Shown here: one piece after another, positions 43,427 to 51,326 of the stretch
How the letters are laid out: every line of letters begins with the position of its first letter
How positions within the stretch are numbered: position 1 is the stretch's first letter
Assembly (NCBI RefSeq): GCF_017874615.1
Contig: NZ_JAGIKV010000011.1
Location: 62,001-126,000, forward strand
DNA: 64,000 nucleotides
DNA from: Paenibacillus xylanexedens
GTDB lineage: Bacteria; Bacillota; Bacilli; Paenibacillales; Paenibacillaceae
Direction: 5' to 3'
Position numbers and translations under genes: made by a program
Notes under the pieces: generated by a model
Database searches by the model: none
Seen by the model: the letters and a program-made list of their open reading frames with translations, nothing else
What the model was told of the DNA's origin: nothing

Positions 43427-45145
43427 TTAAGAGTGACTATATTGCACCTGATGAAGACGGCTGTATATGCCTCCAGCGGCGACCAATTCCTCATGGTTGC
43501 CCTGCTCAGCGATACCATCTGTGTTTACTACGATAATTCGATCTGCATTCTTGATAGTTGTCAGTCTGTGTGCAATCACAAGTGTAGTTCTACCCACCGA
43601 CAACTCTGCGAGTGATTGCTGGATCAGTGCTTCCGTTTCCGTATCCAGCGCGGAGGTTGCCTCATCCAGAATAAGAATAGGCGGATTTTTCAAGAACATA
43701 CGAGCAATAGATAACCGTTGCTTCTGTCCTCCGGATAGCTTGACTCCACGCTCGCCAATGACCGTATCCATGCCATCAGGTAACGTGAGAATCAGTTCCT
43801 CCAATGAGGCACGACGGGCGGCATCCCAGATTTGTTCATCCGTTGCACTCAGATCACCATAGGCAATATTCTCCTTAATGGTACCCGAGAACAAAAATAC
43901 ATCCTGTTGAACGATTCCGATATGCTTGCGCAAGGATTGAAGCTTAACGTTACGAATGTCGACGCCATCCACAGTGATACGTCCCTCTTCTACCTCGTAG
44001 AATCGGGGCAGCAGGCTGCAGATCGTCGTTTTGCCTGCACCCGAAGGACCAACAAAAGCAACCGTTTCCCCTGGTCGAACAGACAGACTGATATCACTTA
44101 GAATACGCCGACTGGATTCATATCCGAACGAGACGTTCTCGAAGCGAATATCACCCTTCACACTTTCGAATTCAACGGCGTTTTTGCTATCCGCAATCTC
44201 AGGTTCTGTATCAATGATCTCCAGATAACGCTTGAAACCAGCGATACCCTTTGGATAACTTTCTATGACGGCATTGATTTTCTCAATCGGGCGGAAGAAG
44301 ATATTGGACAGAAGCAGGAAGGCCATAAAGTCACCCATATTGATTCTGCCATCGATATAAAACCAGGCTCCACTGATCATGACAAACACCGTAACCAGTC
44401 GCATCATCATATAACTGACCGAGATACTTTTCGCCATCGTTTTGTAGGCAAGCAGTTTGGTGTTACGGAAATTCTGATTGTCCACCGCAAAAAGTTCTTT
44501 CTCATGTTCTTCGTTGGCGAACGATTGCACAACACGCATACCGCCGACGTTATCCTCAATGCGCGCATTGAAATTGCCGACGTCTCCGAAGAGTCGCCGA
44601 TACGTCTTTGTCATGCGGCCACCAAATACGATAATGACCCAAGCCATAATTGGGATAATGATAAAGGTAAGCAGCGCAAGCTCCAGATTAATGTTAGCCA
44701 TCAACCAGAACGATCCGATTAATGTCATTACTGCGATGAATACATCTTCAGGTCCATGGTGAGCAACCTCGCCGATGTCGTTCAGATCATTCGTAAGATG
44801 ACCAATTAAGTGGCCTGTTTTACGATTATCAAAGAAACGAAAGGACAGCTTCTGCAAGTGAGCGAACATCTTCTCACGCATGTTGGTCTCAATGTTAATG
44901 CCCAGCATATGTCCCCAATATGTAACGACATAGTTCAATACGGTATTAAGTGCATAGATGGATAACAGCACAACACAGGCAAGCATAATGAGAGGCCAAT
45001 CCTGACCTGGCAACAATTCATTAATGAATTTGCTGACGGCAAGAGGGAAAGCCAACTCCAGAAGACCTGCGAGTACAGCGCATCCAAAATCAATCAAAAA
45101 CAGTTTTTTATAGGGACGATAATACGAAAAAAAACGACGAATCAT
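43427..45145 (-). CDS. ABC-type exporter half-transporter (MsbA/YwjA-like)
   Basis: 572 residues. The start lies two bases after the stop of the upstream small gene. N-terminal ~320 residues are six membrane helices of a type IV exporter (RRFFSYYRPYKKLFLIDF; INIETNMREKMFAHLQKLSF). The nucleotide-binding domain has Walker A GPSGAGKTT, signature LSGGQKQRLSIARM, Walker B ILILDEATSALD and switch His in VIAHRLTT. It works as a homodimer unless a partner exists elsewhere. It resembles B. subtilis YwjA; substrate (lipid, drug or peptide) is unknown. Cotranscribed with a small Arg-rich protein behind paired GTATAC operators. Confidence 0.92.
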   Translation of the reverse strand: MIRRFFSYYRPYKKLFLIDFGCAVLAGLLELAFPLAVSKFINELLPGQDWPLIMLACVVLLSIYALNTVLNYVVTYWGHMLGINIETNMREKMFAHLQKLSFRFFDNRKTGHLIGHLTNDLNDIGEVAHHGPEDVFIAVMTLIGSFWLMANINLELALLTFIIIPIMAWVIIVFGGRMTKTYRRLFGDVGNFNARIEDNVGGMRVVQSFANEEHEKELFAVDNQNFRNTKLLAYKTMAKSISVSYMMMRLVTVFVMISGAWFYIDGRINMGDFMAFLLLSNIFFRPIEKINAVIESYPKGIAGFKRYLEIIDTEPEIADSKNAVEFESVKGDIRFENVSFGYESSRRILSDISLSVRPGETVAFVGPSGAGKTTICSLLPRFYEVEEGRITVDGVDIRNVKLQSLRKHIGIVQQDVFLFSGTIKENIAYGDLSATDEQIWDAARRASLEELILTLPDGMDTVIGERGVKLSGGQKQRLSIARMFLKNPPILILDEATSALDTETEALIQQSLAELSVGRTTLVIAHRLTTIKNADRIIVVNTDGIAEQGNHEELVAAGGIYSRLHQVQYSHS

Positions 45146-45147
45146 AC

Positions 45148-45516
45148 TTATTCACTCTCCAGATCCTTATTGGGGTTTACATCTTCATTTTGCAGCTCGA
45201 ATAGATGGATATACTCGTCGATGACCTGATCAATAGCTTTTAACTCCCCACTGATCATCGGGCGAATATGTTCGTACTCCTCCTGTCCAAGTTGTCGGAC
45301 AAGCGTTGTTCTCCGATTCTGCATTTGTTCCAGAAATACAAGAATTCGGCCGCGACGGAATGTTTGTGCACCACGGCCCCGTTTTCCCTCATGTTCACCA
45401 TGACCTCTTCCACGTCTGGAACGCTCACCACGTTGCTCATTGTCACTCATATCACGTCTCGGACGCTCTCCTTGATGTACACTTCCATCCATTTCTTCAA
45501 TATGACGATCTCTCAT
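45148..45516 (-). CDS. Small Arg/Gly-rich protein of unknown function upstream of the ABC exporter
   Basis: 122 residues from ATG 45516, five bases after GGGGTGG; five more codons lead to ATG 45531. The N-terminal half is very basic and low-complexity (RSRRGRGHGEHEGKRGRG). The C-terminal half is helical: RILVFLEQMQNRRTTLVRQL and LKAIDQVIDEYIHLFELQ. I do not recognise a helix-turn-helix, although a small regulator of the exporter would fit the position. Its stop is two bases before the exporter start, so the genes are coupled. Confidence 0.7.
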   Translation of the reverse strand: MRDRHIEEMDGSVHQGERPRRDMSDNEQRGERSRRGRGHGEHEGKRGRGAQTFRRGRILVFLEQMQNRRTTLVRQLGQEEYEHIRPMISGELKAIDQVIDEYIHLFELQNEDVNPNKDLESE

Positions 45517-45536
45517 TTGTGCCACCCCCATTACGT

Positions 45537-45579
45537 GTATACATATGTATACGACGCATTTATGTATACGATTGTATAC
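45537..45579 (-). promoter_or_regulatory. Paired palindromic operators GTATAC-N4-GTATAC
   Basis: Two copies of GTATAC-N4-GTATAC (45537-45552 with ATAT, 45564-45579 with GATT), 27 bases apart, 20-63 bases upstream of the first gene of the exporter operon. This is a typical arrangement for cooperative binding of a dimeric repressor. The binding protein is not identified. Confidence 0.7.
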
Positions 45580-45652
45580 GCGACAAAAAGAAGTGTCAAC
45601 CTAAATTTTCCAATAGATAACGAAGTATGTATGTTCACCATCTGCTTAACAG

Positions 45653-45680
45653 AAAAAAGCCGCGATTTCGCGGCTTCTTT
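45653..45680. terminator. Terminator of hydrolase module 1
   Basis: Perfect stem GCCGCG-ATTT-CGCGGC, six A on the left (T-run on minus), CTTTT on the right. It ends the S12/alpha-beta-hydrolase transcript. Confidence 0.87.
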
Positions 45681-45691
45681 TGTTGGCGACA

Positions 45692-46633
45692 CTATTTTAT
45701 CTCACTCATAAACTTTCTATATTCTTGAACCATTTCTTTGGATCGGGTGTGATGCAAATAATGTTCTCCCTCAAATGTCATCACTTTTCCATGTACAGAA
45801 TCTTTGACTTGCTCTTCATGTAATGGTATCCATCCTTCCGTTTCGGTATCATTCGCTTGTAAGAAGAAAATCACAGGAAGATCTTTGGGGAAGGACAAGT
45901 TCTCAGCTGCTTTGAAATTAGGACCAAAGTTTTCGCCTTCATTCAGGTTGTTCGAATTAAACGTATTTTTGAGTGAAAGTATTCTAATTTGTTCTCTGGT
46001 CTCATCATCAACATCGGGTGCAATCAGTTGATCAGGGGCCAGTTTCATTAACAATCGGTAGAATCCTGATTTTTTAAGCAGTTTGTACGTTTCGGTTGGA
46101 AATGGATCATCATTACCTCCCTGCGTTGGGACACTGCTCTCAATTCCGACAAATGAACTTACTTCGTTTGGATATTTGTTCACATAATCCAGGCCGTATA
46201 TCCCTGAAATGGAGTGAGCCATGAGCGTGTAATTATGAATACCAAGTTGCTGTAACGCTTCATGAATTTCACTAACCATATTTTCAGTGGTACGCTCTTT
46301 TTCAGTAATGTCACTTAACCCATAACCGAAAGGCTCAATGACAACGACTTTGTAAAATGGAGATAGCTCATCGATAAGCGGTTTGAAATCAAGGGCTGGG
46401 GCAGGTGTTCCGTATCCAGGAAGCAATACCACCGTTTCTTTGCCTGTTCCTTGAATCAACACATTCATGTTTTTCCCGTCAACTGCTACAAACTGACCAT
46501 AGGGTTTTATTTTCCCTTCTTCCGATTTGTTGCTAAATACATTAACAATAAAAACAGTGGCAATAAATAATGCAAAAGCGATAACGATGGCTCCGAATAT
46601 TTTGAGCAAAATGATTAATATTTTTTTCATCAT
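45692..46633 (-). CDS. Membrane-anchored alpha/beta hydrolase, module 1
   Basis: 313 residues; GGAGAG precedes ATG 46633. One N-terminal helix (KIFGAIVIAFALFIATVFIV) after a basic start acts as signal anchor, placing the enzyme outside. The hydrolase domain has VVLLPGYGTPAPALDFK (oxyanion loop), PFGYGLSD, nucleophile MAHSISGIYGLDYVNKYP, and His in EGEHYLHHT. It is a clear paralogue of 55032-56018 (shared TEKERTTEN, KDSVHGKV, GWIPLHEEQ). It follows the S12 gene by 57 bases and shares its transcript. Substrate unknown; surface lipid, ester or lactone are possibilities. Confidence 0.87.
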   Translation of the reverse strand: MMKKILIILLKIFGAIVIAFALFIATVFIVNVFSNKSEEGKIKPYGQFVAVDGKNMNVLIQGTGKETVVLLPGYGTPAPALDFKPLIDELSPFYKVVVIEPFGYGLSDITEKERTTENMVSEIHEALQQLGIHNYTLMAHSISGIYGLDYVNKYPNEVSSFVGIESSVPTQGGNDDPFPTETYKLLKKSGFYRLLMKLAPDQLIAPDVDDETREQIRILSLKNTFNSNNLNEGENFGPNFKAAENLSFPKDLPVIFFLQANDTETEGWIPLHEEQVKDSVHGKVMTFEGEHYLHHTRSKEMVQEYRKFMSEIK

Positions 46634-46690
46634 GATGGTTCTCTCCTGTTGAGTTCGTTTGGTGTTCAGCCGTTTGGAAATCCATTCATT

Positions 46691-48844
46691 TTATTTTTTT
46701 AATGAAATTTCGAATTTGGAACCAACCTCACCTGCAAATACAATACGGCCGTTTTCTGGTAAAACAACATTATTCTTACCGCTGACCACGGTGTGATTAA
46801 TACAAATTCCGGTCTGGTCATAGACAGCAAAGGCTCCCTTTGCAGGCATCTTCACTGTCATGACTTTTCCTTTCGCAGTCGCTGGTACAGAAAACCATTT
46901 GGAATATCCATCTGCTTGAATGGTTGTTGCGGATCGTTTACCCGAATAGATTGGTTTCACCATTTCCTCACTGGCGTATACATAACCTGAAAATGTAAGA
47001 TACTCTCCTCCGTTCTTTTTGGAGAAATGAACGTCCATCGTATCACGTCCGGCAGTACCCGGAATCTGCAATTGATTGGCTGCTTCGTTGGCTCCAATAA
47101 TCTTATTATTGGACATATACCCCGGATTCTCTTTATTCAACTGAATAGGCAGGATCGATGTAGCATTAAGATAGAGCATTGATGTGTATTTCTCATTCAC
47201 CAGATAATATTTTTTACCATCGCGCTTTGCCCATGCAGCGTTAATCTCCTTGGATAATTTATTGGCTTCAAGCTTCTCCCCATTATATTCTGAGAAAGCC
47301 AGCTGTCCGAGTCCTGGAACGGATATATAAGATCGTGACCACAAGTAGGTTTTCCCATTTTTCTCCACAACGAATTTCAACTTGTCTGTACCTTCGTTAT
47401 TAACAAAAGTACCATCTGCTGTATATGTGTATTCTTGAGCCGGATTACTCGGAGCTGTAAGTGAAGATACAGTCATTTTTCCAGCCGTATTTATTTTGAT
47501 CTTCATAACCGAATTATTGCCGCCATATATACCTGCATATTTGGATACTCCTTTAGGCATATTTGCCTTCACAGGTACGCCAAATGATTTTTCTGGCTTC
47601 CGTTGTGTAATGATGTCCTTTTCCTCAAGTGCGCTGAGTAATAATTCATTCGCAATGAAATTATTGGTTAAGCTTGACCCGCCTGAAGAGATAACGGCTG
47701 CAGCCATATTGTATTCCGGAAGTACCACTAATGAAGACTGATAAGATAACGTATCTCCACCTTTCATAACGGCCTTAATGCCGTACTCGTTGAATGGGAA
47801 CAAGTTCACACTATCCCACCCCAACCCGTAAGACATCAGCGTATCGCTATCCTCTGGCCACATGCCTCTTTTATACTCTTCTTGCGCCATAGCTTCTACA
47901 GACTTACTGGAAAGAATACCATCAACTTCTCCCGTGAAGATTCTTGAAAATTTGACCAGATCTTCAGCGGTGGAATATAGACCTCCAGTACCGATGATAT
48001 TATAATTCTCTTTTGGAAGTGGTCCCTCATAAAAAGGGGAATAGATTGCCGCCATGTCTGACGGATTAACCACATCCTGTGGTGTTTTGGTATGTTTCAT
48101 ATCCAAAGGCTCCGTGAAATACTTGTGTATAAATGCGGTATAACCAATGCCGCTCACTCTTTCGACCAGAATCTCAGCTAACGTAAAGCCATCGTTGCTG
48201 TAGACTGAGTATGCACCGGGATCTGCCTTCAGGTTTTGATTCGCCAATTGCTCCAGAAACGTATCATGTGAATACGTGTCATTATCTCCGTACAAGGTGG
48301 CATTGCTGGTTGAGGTGCCCAGAAGACCGGAGGAATGATTCAGCAACATACGGGGTGTAATCTGTTTGTATCGGGTATCTTTCATTTTAAAGTCAGGCAT
48401 ATAGTTCACAACAGGCGCATCCAAATCAATCTTGCCTTCGTCAACCAGCTTCATTACAGCGGCTGTAAGCATCATTTTACTGGTTGAACCAATGCCATAG
48501 ACGGCGTTCGAAGTAAGAGGTAGCTTGTCGTTTATATCGTTCTTGCCCGTTTGACCGGACACCACAATCTCTCCACCATCGATGAGCGCATATTGCAGAC
48601 TCGTCGTACCATATGTCTCGGTCAGTAATTTGGCTTTTTCGATCACGGCTTTCTTTGTTGTCTCATACGTAAGGTTGCTGTTGTTCATGGGAGCCGGTGC
48701 GGCCATTGCAGACATTGGGGCAAGTATCGTCAGCATGAGAGTCACAGCAGCTATAGTATTTCTCTTTCTTGCTCTCCTCACACTCATCTTCAGTTTTGTT
48801 ACCTCTCTTAGTTTCATTCTTGCATCTACTCCTGTCTTCATCAT
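46691..48844 (-). CDS. Secreted S12-family serine hydrolase, paralogue 2 (module 1)
   Basis: 717 residues if ATG 48844 is used (AAGGTGG nine bases upstream); ATG 48817 (GGAG at 11 bases) is the alternative, and the frame to 48964 covers promoter sequence. A basic N-terminus and [21 protein letters not shown] form the signal peptide. Catalytic motifs: SxxK in [17 protein letters not shown] in [15 protein letters not shown] in [12 protein letters not shown] ~300-residue beta-rich C-terminal region of unknown function follows. Very similar to 51327-53414 and related to 1858-3912. Its promoter region holds an 11-bp-period direct repeat, likely bound by the response regulator. Same transcript as the alpha/beta hydrolase downstream. 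Confidence 0.85.
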   Translation of the reverse strand: MMKTGVDARMKLREVTKLKMSVRRARKRNTIAAVTLMLTILAPMSAMAAPAPMNNSNLTYETTKKAVIEKAKLLTETYGTTSLQYALIDGGEIVVSGQTGKNDINDKLPLTSNAVYGIGSTSKMMLTAAVMKLVDEGKIDLDAPVVNYMPDFKMKDTRYKQITPRMLLNHSSGLLGTSTSNATLYGDNDTYSHDTFLEQLANQNLKADPGAYSVYSNDGFTLAEILVERVSGIGYTAFIHKYFTEPLDMKHTKTPQDVVNPSDMAAIYSPFYEGPLPKENYNIIGTGGLYSTAEDLVKFSRIFTGEVDGILSSKSVEAMAQEEYKRGMWPEDSDTLMSYGLGWDSVNLFPFNEYGIKAVMKGGDTLSYQSSLVVLPEYNMAAAVISSGGSSLTNNFIANELLLSALEEKDIITQRKPEKSFGVPVKANMPKGVSKYAGIYGGNNSVMKIKINTAGKMTVSSLTAPSNPAQEYTYTADGTFVNNEGTDKLKFVVEKNGKTYLWSRSYISVPGLGQLAFSEYNGEKLEANKLSKEINAAWAKRDGKKYYLVNEKYTSMLYLNATSILPIQLNKENPGYMSNNKIIGANEAANQLQIPGTAGRDTMDVHFSKKNGGEYLTFSGYVYASEEMVKPIYSGKRSATTIQADGYSKWFSVPATAKGKVMTVKMPAKGAFAVYDQTGICINHTVVSGKNNVVLPENGRIVFAGEVGSKFEISLKK

Positions 48845-48916
48845 TGTGTTAAGCCACCTTAACGTGGCCGCTAAAGACAATATAACAAACCAAGATGTCC
48901 CCCTAATGACTGCAGC

Positions 48917-48933
48917 ATGAACGGAGGATGAAC
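48917..48933 (-). promoter_or_regulatory. Direct-repeat site of OmpR/PhoB type upstream of the module 1 S12 gene
   Basis: ATGAAC-GGAGG-ATGAAC on the plus strand (GTTCAT repeats on the transcribed strand), period 11 bp, ~73 bases upstream of the S12 start and directly behind the kinase terminator region. The same layout occurs at 56107-56123. Confidence 0.6.
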
Positions 48934-49012
48934 AGGCAAAAAAAGTTTGCATCATCATACGCAAGGAGGTTTATACAGGGTGTTTATAACCTAGTGAAAG
49001 CATGAAATCCAA

Positions 49013-50374
49013 TCACTCTGTGGGTGTTGTGATTGGCAAGATGACTATGAAGGTCGTTCCTCGTCCATATTCGCTCTCCACCCGGATGTCCCCTTGATGA
49101 AGCGAGACGATCTGCTTTACAATAGCTAGTCCCATACCGCTTCCTTCATATTTCTGACTGTGGGAACGATCAGCTTTAAAGAAGCGGTCAAATATACGCT
49201 TTTGGTCTTCCGGGAGAATACCAATACCCGAATCCGTTATGCGGATCGTCACGTTCTTGATATTCTGTTTGATCCTGATGCTAATTCGGGCACCATCTTC
49301 GGAAAATTTGATGGCATTGCCGAAGATATTGATCCACACCTGATTTAACTGGTCATGATCGACCGTGATTTTGGTGGGCTGCAAATCAAGATCAAACTGA
49401 ATGTTACGGGCCGACCATTGGGGTTGAATAGCGACGATTACTTGTCTGATCTGTTCATCCAGACTGAGCGTGGCGAGCCGCATTTGCAATGATTGAGATT
49501 CAAGCAAACTCAGCTTTAGCAGACTATCACTTATTTTGGACATTCGTGCAGTTTCAGTGATGATAATATCGAGATAATCGCTTCTTTCGTCATCCGGGAG
49601 GTCTACCTGCTTGAGCGCTATAGCAAAACCGGAAATGGAAGTGAGTGGAGACTGAACTTCATGGGACACGTTTGCTACGAATTCCCTGCGCATCTGCTCA
49701 AGCTGCTTTAGATCGTGCATCATTTCTTCGAAACTACGAGCCAGAGTACCTATCTCACCCTTTTGTTTAATATTAAGCTTGACATTGAAATCTCCGGCAG
49801 CTATAAGCCGGGTCGCTTCTGTCAATTTTTTGATCGGTCTCACCAGAAACATAGCCGCAATTAGTATCAATAGGCTCCCTGCTATTAACGAACAAATCAT
49901 AAAAGTTAAAACAAACTTGATAAGAAATGAGGTGGAAGAGGAAGTGAGGGGCTCTACAAACATTGCTACGCTTCCCATTTCAGTTTTTATCGGCAATCCC
50001 AAGGAGAACGTATCGATCCCATTGACTTGGACGCTTTCCCCATCCAGCACTTTCTTCACTTGTTCTGTCGTCACTAGGAAAGGATGTTGTCCTTTAAGTT
50101 CTCCATAGGATTGGAATTGATCCGTTGCTTTATAGATTCGAATGTGATAGGAATTGAGTTGTTTCATTTCACTTATTAACATTTCTGCTTCATGTAACGG
50201 CAATGTCTCGTAGATGCGGACGATATCCTGGCCAAAGTCAAGCAAGGAGCCTTGTAAGTTTTCGTTTAATTTATCTTGAAATATCCAGGTTGTAGCAAGA
50301 AAAGAAAGGATTATGCCCCCGATCACAGAGACCAGAAAGGTCAGGACAACGCGTGTATACAAGGAACCGATCAC
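49013..50374 (-). CDS. Sensor histidine kinase, module 1
   Basis: 453 residues; ATG 50374 overlaps the regulator stop (ATGA). N-terminal helix, ~140-residue extracytoplasmic sensor domain, second helix around FVLTFMICSLIAGSLLILI, then HAMP (VRPIKKLTEATRLIAAGDF). H-box FVANVSHEVQSPLTSISG (Gln in place of the usual Arg-Thr of HELRTPL), N-box IFGNAIKFSEDG, DSGIGI and GSGMGLAIV. The HEVQSPL variant is seen in a subgroup of Firmicute kinases. Paralogous to 56238-57608. It should phosphorylate the regulator encoded before it. Confidence 0.9.
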   Translation of the reverse strand: MIGSLYTRVVLTFLVSVIGGIILSFLATTWIFQDKLNENLQGSLLDFGQDIVRIYETLPLHEAEMLISEMKQLNSYHIRIYKATDQFQSYGELKGQHPFLVTTEQVKKVLDGESVQVNGIDTFSLGLPIKTEMGSVAMFVEPLTSSSTSFLIKFVLTFMICSLIAGSLLILIAAMFLVRPIKKLTEATRLIAAGDFNVKLNIKQKGEIGTLARSFEEMMHDLKQLEQMRREFVANVSHEVQSPLTSISGFAIALKQVDLPDDERSDYLDIIITETARMSKISDSLLKLSLLESQSLQMRLATLSLDEQIRQVIVAIQPQWSARNIQFDLDLQPTKITVDHDQLNQVWINIFGNAIKFSEDGARISIRIKQNIKNVTIRITDSGIGILPEDQKRIFDRFFKADRSHSQKYEGSGMGLAIVKQIVSLHQGDIRVESEYGRGTTFIVILPITTPTE

Positions 50375-51045
50375 TCCTGCACCTCAAGCCGGTAGCCAAG
50401 CCCGCGCACCGTTTCAATACGAAAATCGGAGATAGCCGCAAAACGTTCGCGTAGACGTTTAATATGCACGTCTATCGTTCGATCATCGCCAGTATAATTA
50501 ATCCCCCAAACTTGCTGGATTATTTGCTCCCGCGTATAGACTTGTCCCGGTAATCCAGCAAGCTTATACAATAATTCGAACTCCTTAAGCGGCAAGGTGA
50601 ACGACTCTGTACCCCTCATGACCTTATAAGTCTGCCGGTTCAGGATGACGTTGCCTAACTGGATGGTCTGCGTTAAACCTATACGGTATCGTTTCAACAG
50701 TGCCTTTACGCGAGCCATCAACTCAAGCGGATCGAATGGCTTCGTCATATAGTCATCTGTCCCAAGCTGAAATGCTTGTACTTTCTCCCAGGTCTCGTTT
50801 CTTGCCGTCAACATTAGTAACGGAAGATCCGGATTGGCTCTTCGAAGTTCCTCACATAATGCCCAACCGTCCATGACCGGCATCATAATATCAAGAATGA
50901 CCAAATCGACTGGCGTGGAGGTATAGATAGCCAGGGCTTCCTTTCCGTCTGCGGCGTTTATGGTTGTAAATCCGTCGTTGCGCAAAAATAAACAGACAAG
51001 TTTGCGAATGTTCGCATCGTCGTCAGCAACCAATATCGTAGGCAT
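50371..51045 (-). CDS. OmpR/PhoB-family response regulator, module 1
   Basis: 224 residues from ATG 51045 (AGGAG ten bases upstream). Receiver: TILVADDDANIRKLV, phosphoacceptor in LVILDIMMPVMDGW, LMLTARN, and Lys in YMTKPFDP. Winged helix: PLKEFELLYKLAGLPGQVYT, then DRTIDVHIKRLRERF and VRGLGYRLE. It is nearly collinear with 57605-58279. Regulators of this class bind two direct half-sites ~11 bp apart, which fits the ATGAAC repeats in front of the hydrolase genes. Its leader contains two mutually exclusive hairpins. Confidence 0.92.
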   Translation of the reverse strand: MPTILVADDDANIRKLVCLFLRNDGFTTINAADGKEALAIYTSTPVDLVILDIMMPVMDGWALCEELRRANPDLPLLMLTARNETWEKVQAFQLGTDDYMTKPFDPLELMARVKALLKRYRIGLTQTIQLGNVILNRQTYKVMRGTESFTLPLKEFELLYKLAGLPGQVYTREQIIQQVWGINYTGDDRTIDVHIKRLRERFAAISDFRIETVRGLGYRLEVQE

Positions 51046-51060
51046 CGTTTCCACTCTCCT

Positions 51061-51110
51061 AAAAAAGAATAATTCTTCAGTTGAGCAAGAGCGAAGAATT
51101 CTAACTGAAG
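51061..51110 (-). promoter_or_regulatory. Attenuator-like leader of the module 1 response regulator
   Basis: On the minus strand CTTCAGTT (51110-51103) can pair with AACTGAAG (51082-51075). Alternatively AATTCTTC (51100-51093) pairs with GAAGAATT (51078-51071), followed by ATTC and six T directly before the ribosome site. The two pairings exclude each other. Both stems are short and AT-rich. Confidence 0.4.
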
Positions 51111-51138
51111 TGACAAACTAATTATAGTTAAATTGAAC

Positions 51139-51167
51139 AAAAGCAGCCGATTACTTTGATCGGCTGC
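51139..51167 (-). terminator. Terminator of the module 2 S12 gene
   Basis: Perfect 9-bp stem GCAGCCGAT/ATCGGCTGC, 7-base loop, then TTTTG on the minus strand; ~160 bases after the stop codon. Confidence 0.7.
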
Positions 51168-51326
51168 CTTCTTAGTTTCGTTAAATTAACGTATCCCGTT
51201 AGCTCAATCATATGAACTCTGAGATAAACATTGGTGTAAAGTGCATTCTTAGTGATATCCTCTTTGCTTGAAGCGTAATAAATACTCACCCCTATACCTT
51301 CAGCATGCTACCTTACTAGAACTCGT

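Noticed and set aside
1771..45680. The recurring GCCGCC hairpins as a CRISPR or REP array
   Set aside because: They are kilobases apart, each directly behind a gene and followed by a T-run, so they are terminators; only their sequence similarity is reported.
45268..45711. 147-codon plus-strand open frame
   Set aside because: Crosses the GTATAC operators and a terminator and is antisense to the small Arg-rich gene; not a plausible gene.
51209..51226. ATGAAC-N6-ATAAAC upstream of the module 1 response regulator as an autoregulatory site
   Set aside because: Second half-site mismatched, period 12 rather than 11, and far (~160 bp) from the start; too weak to annotate.
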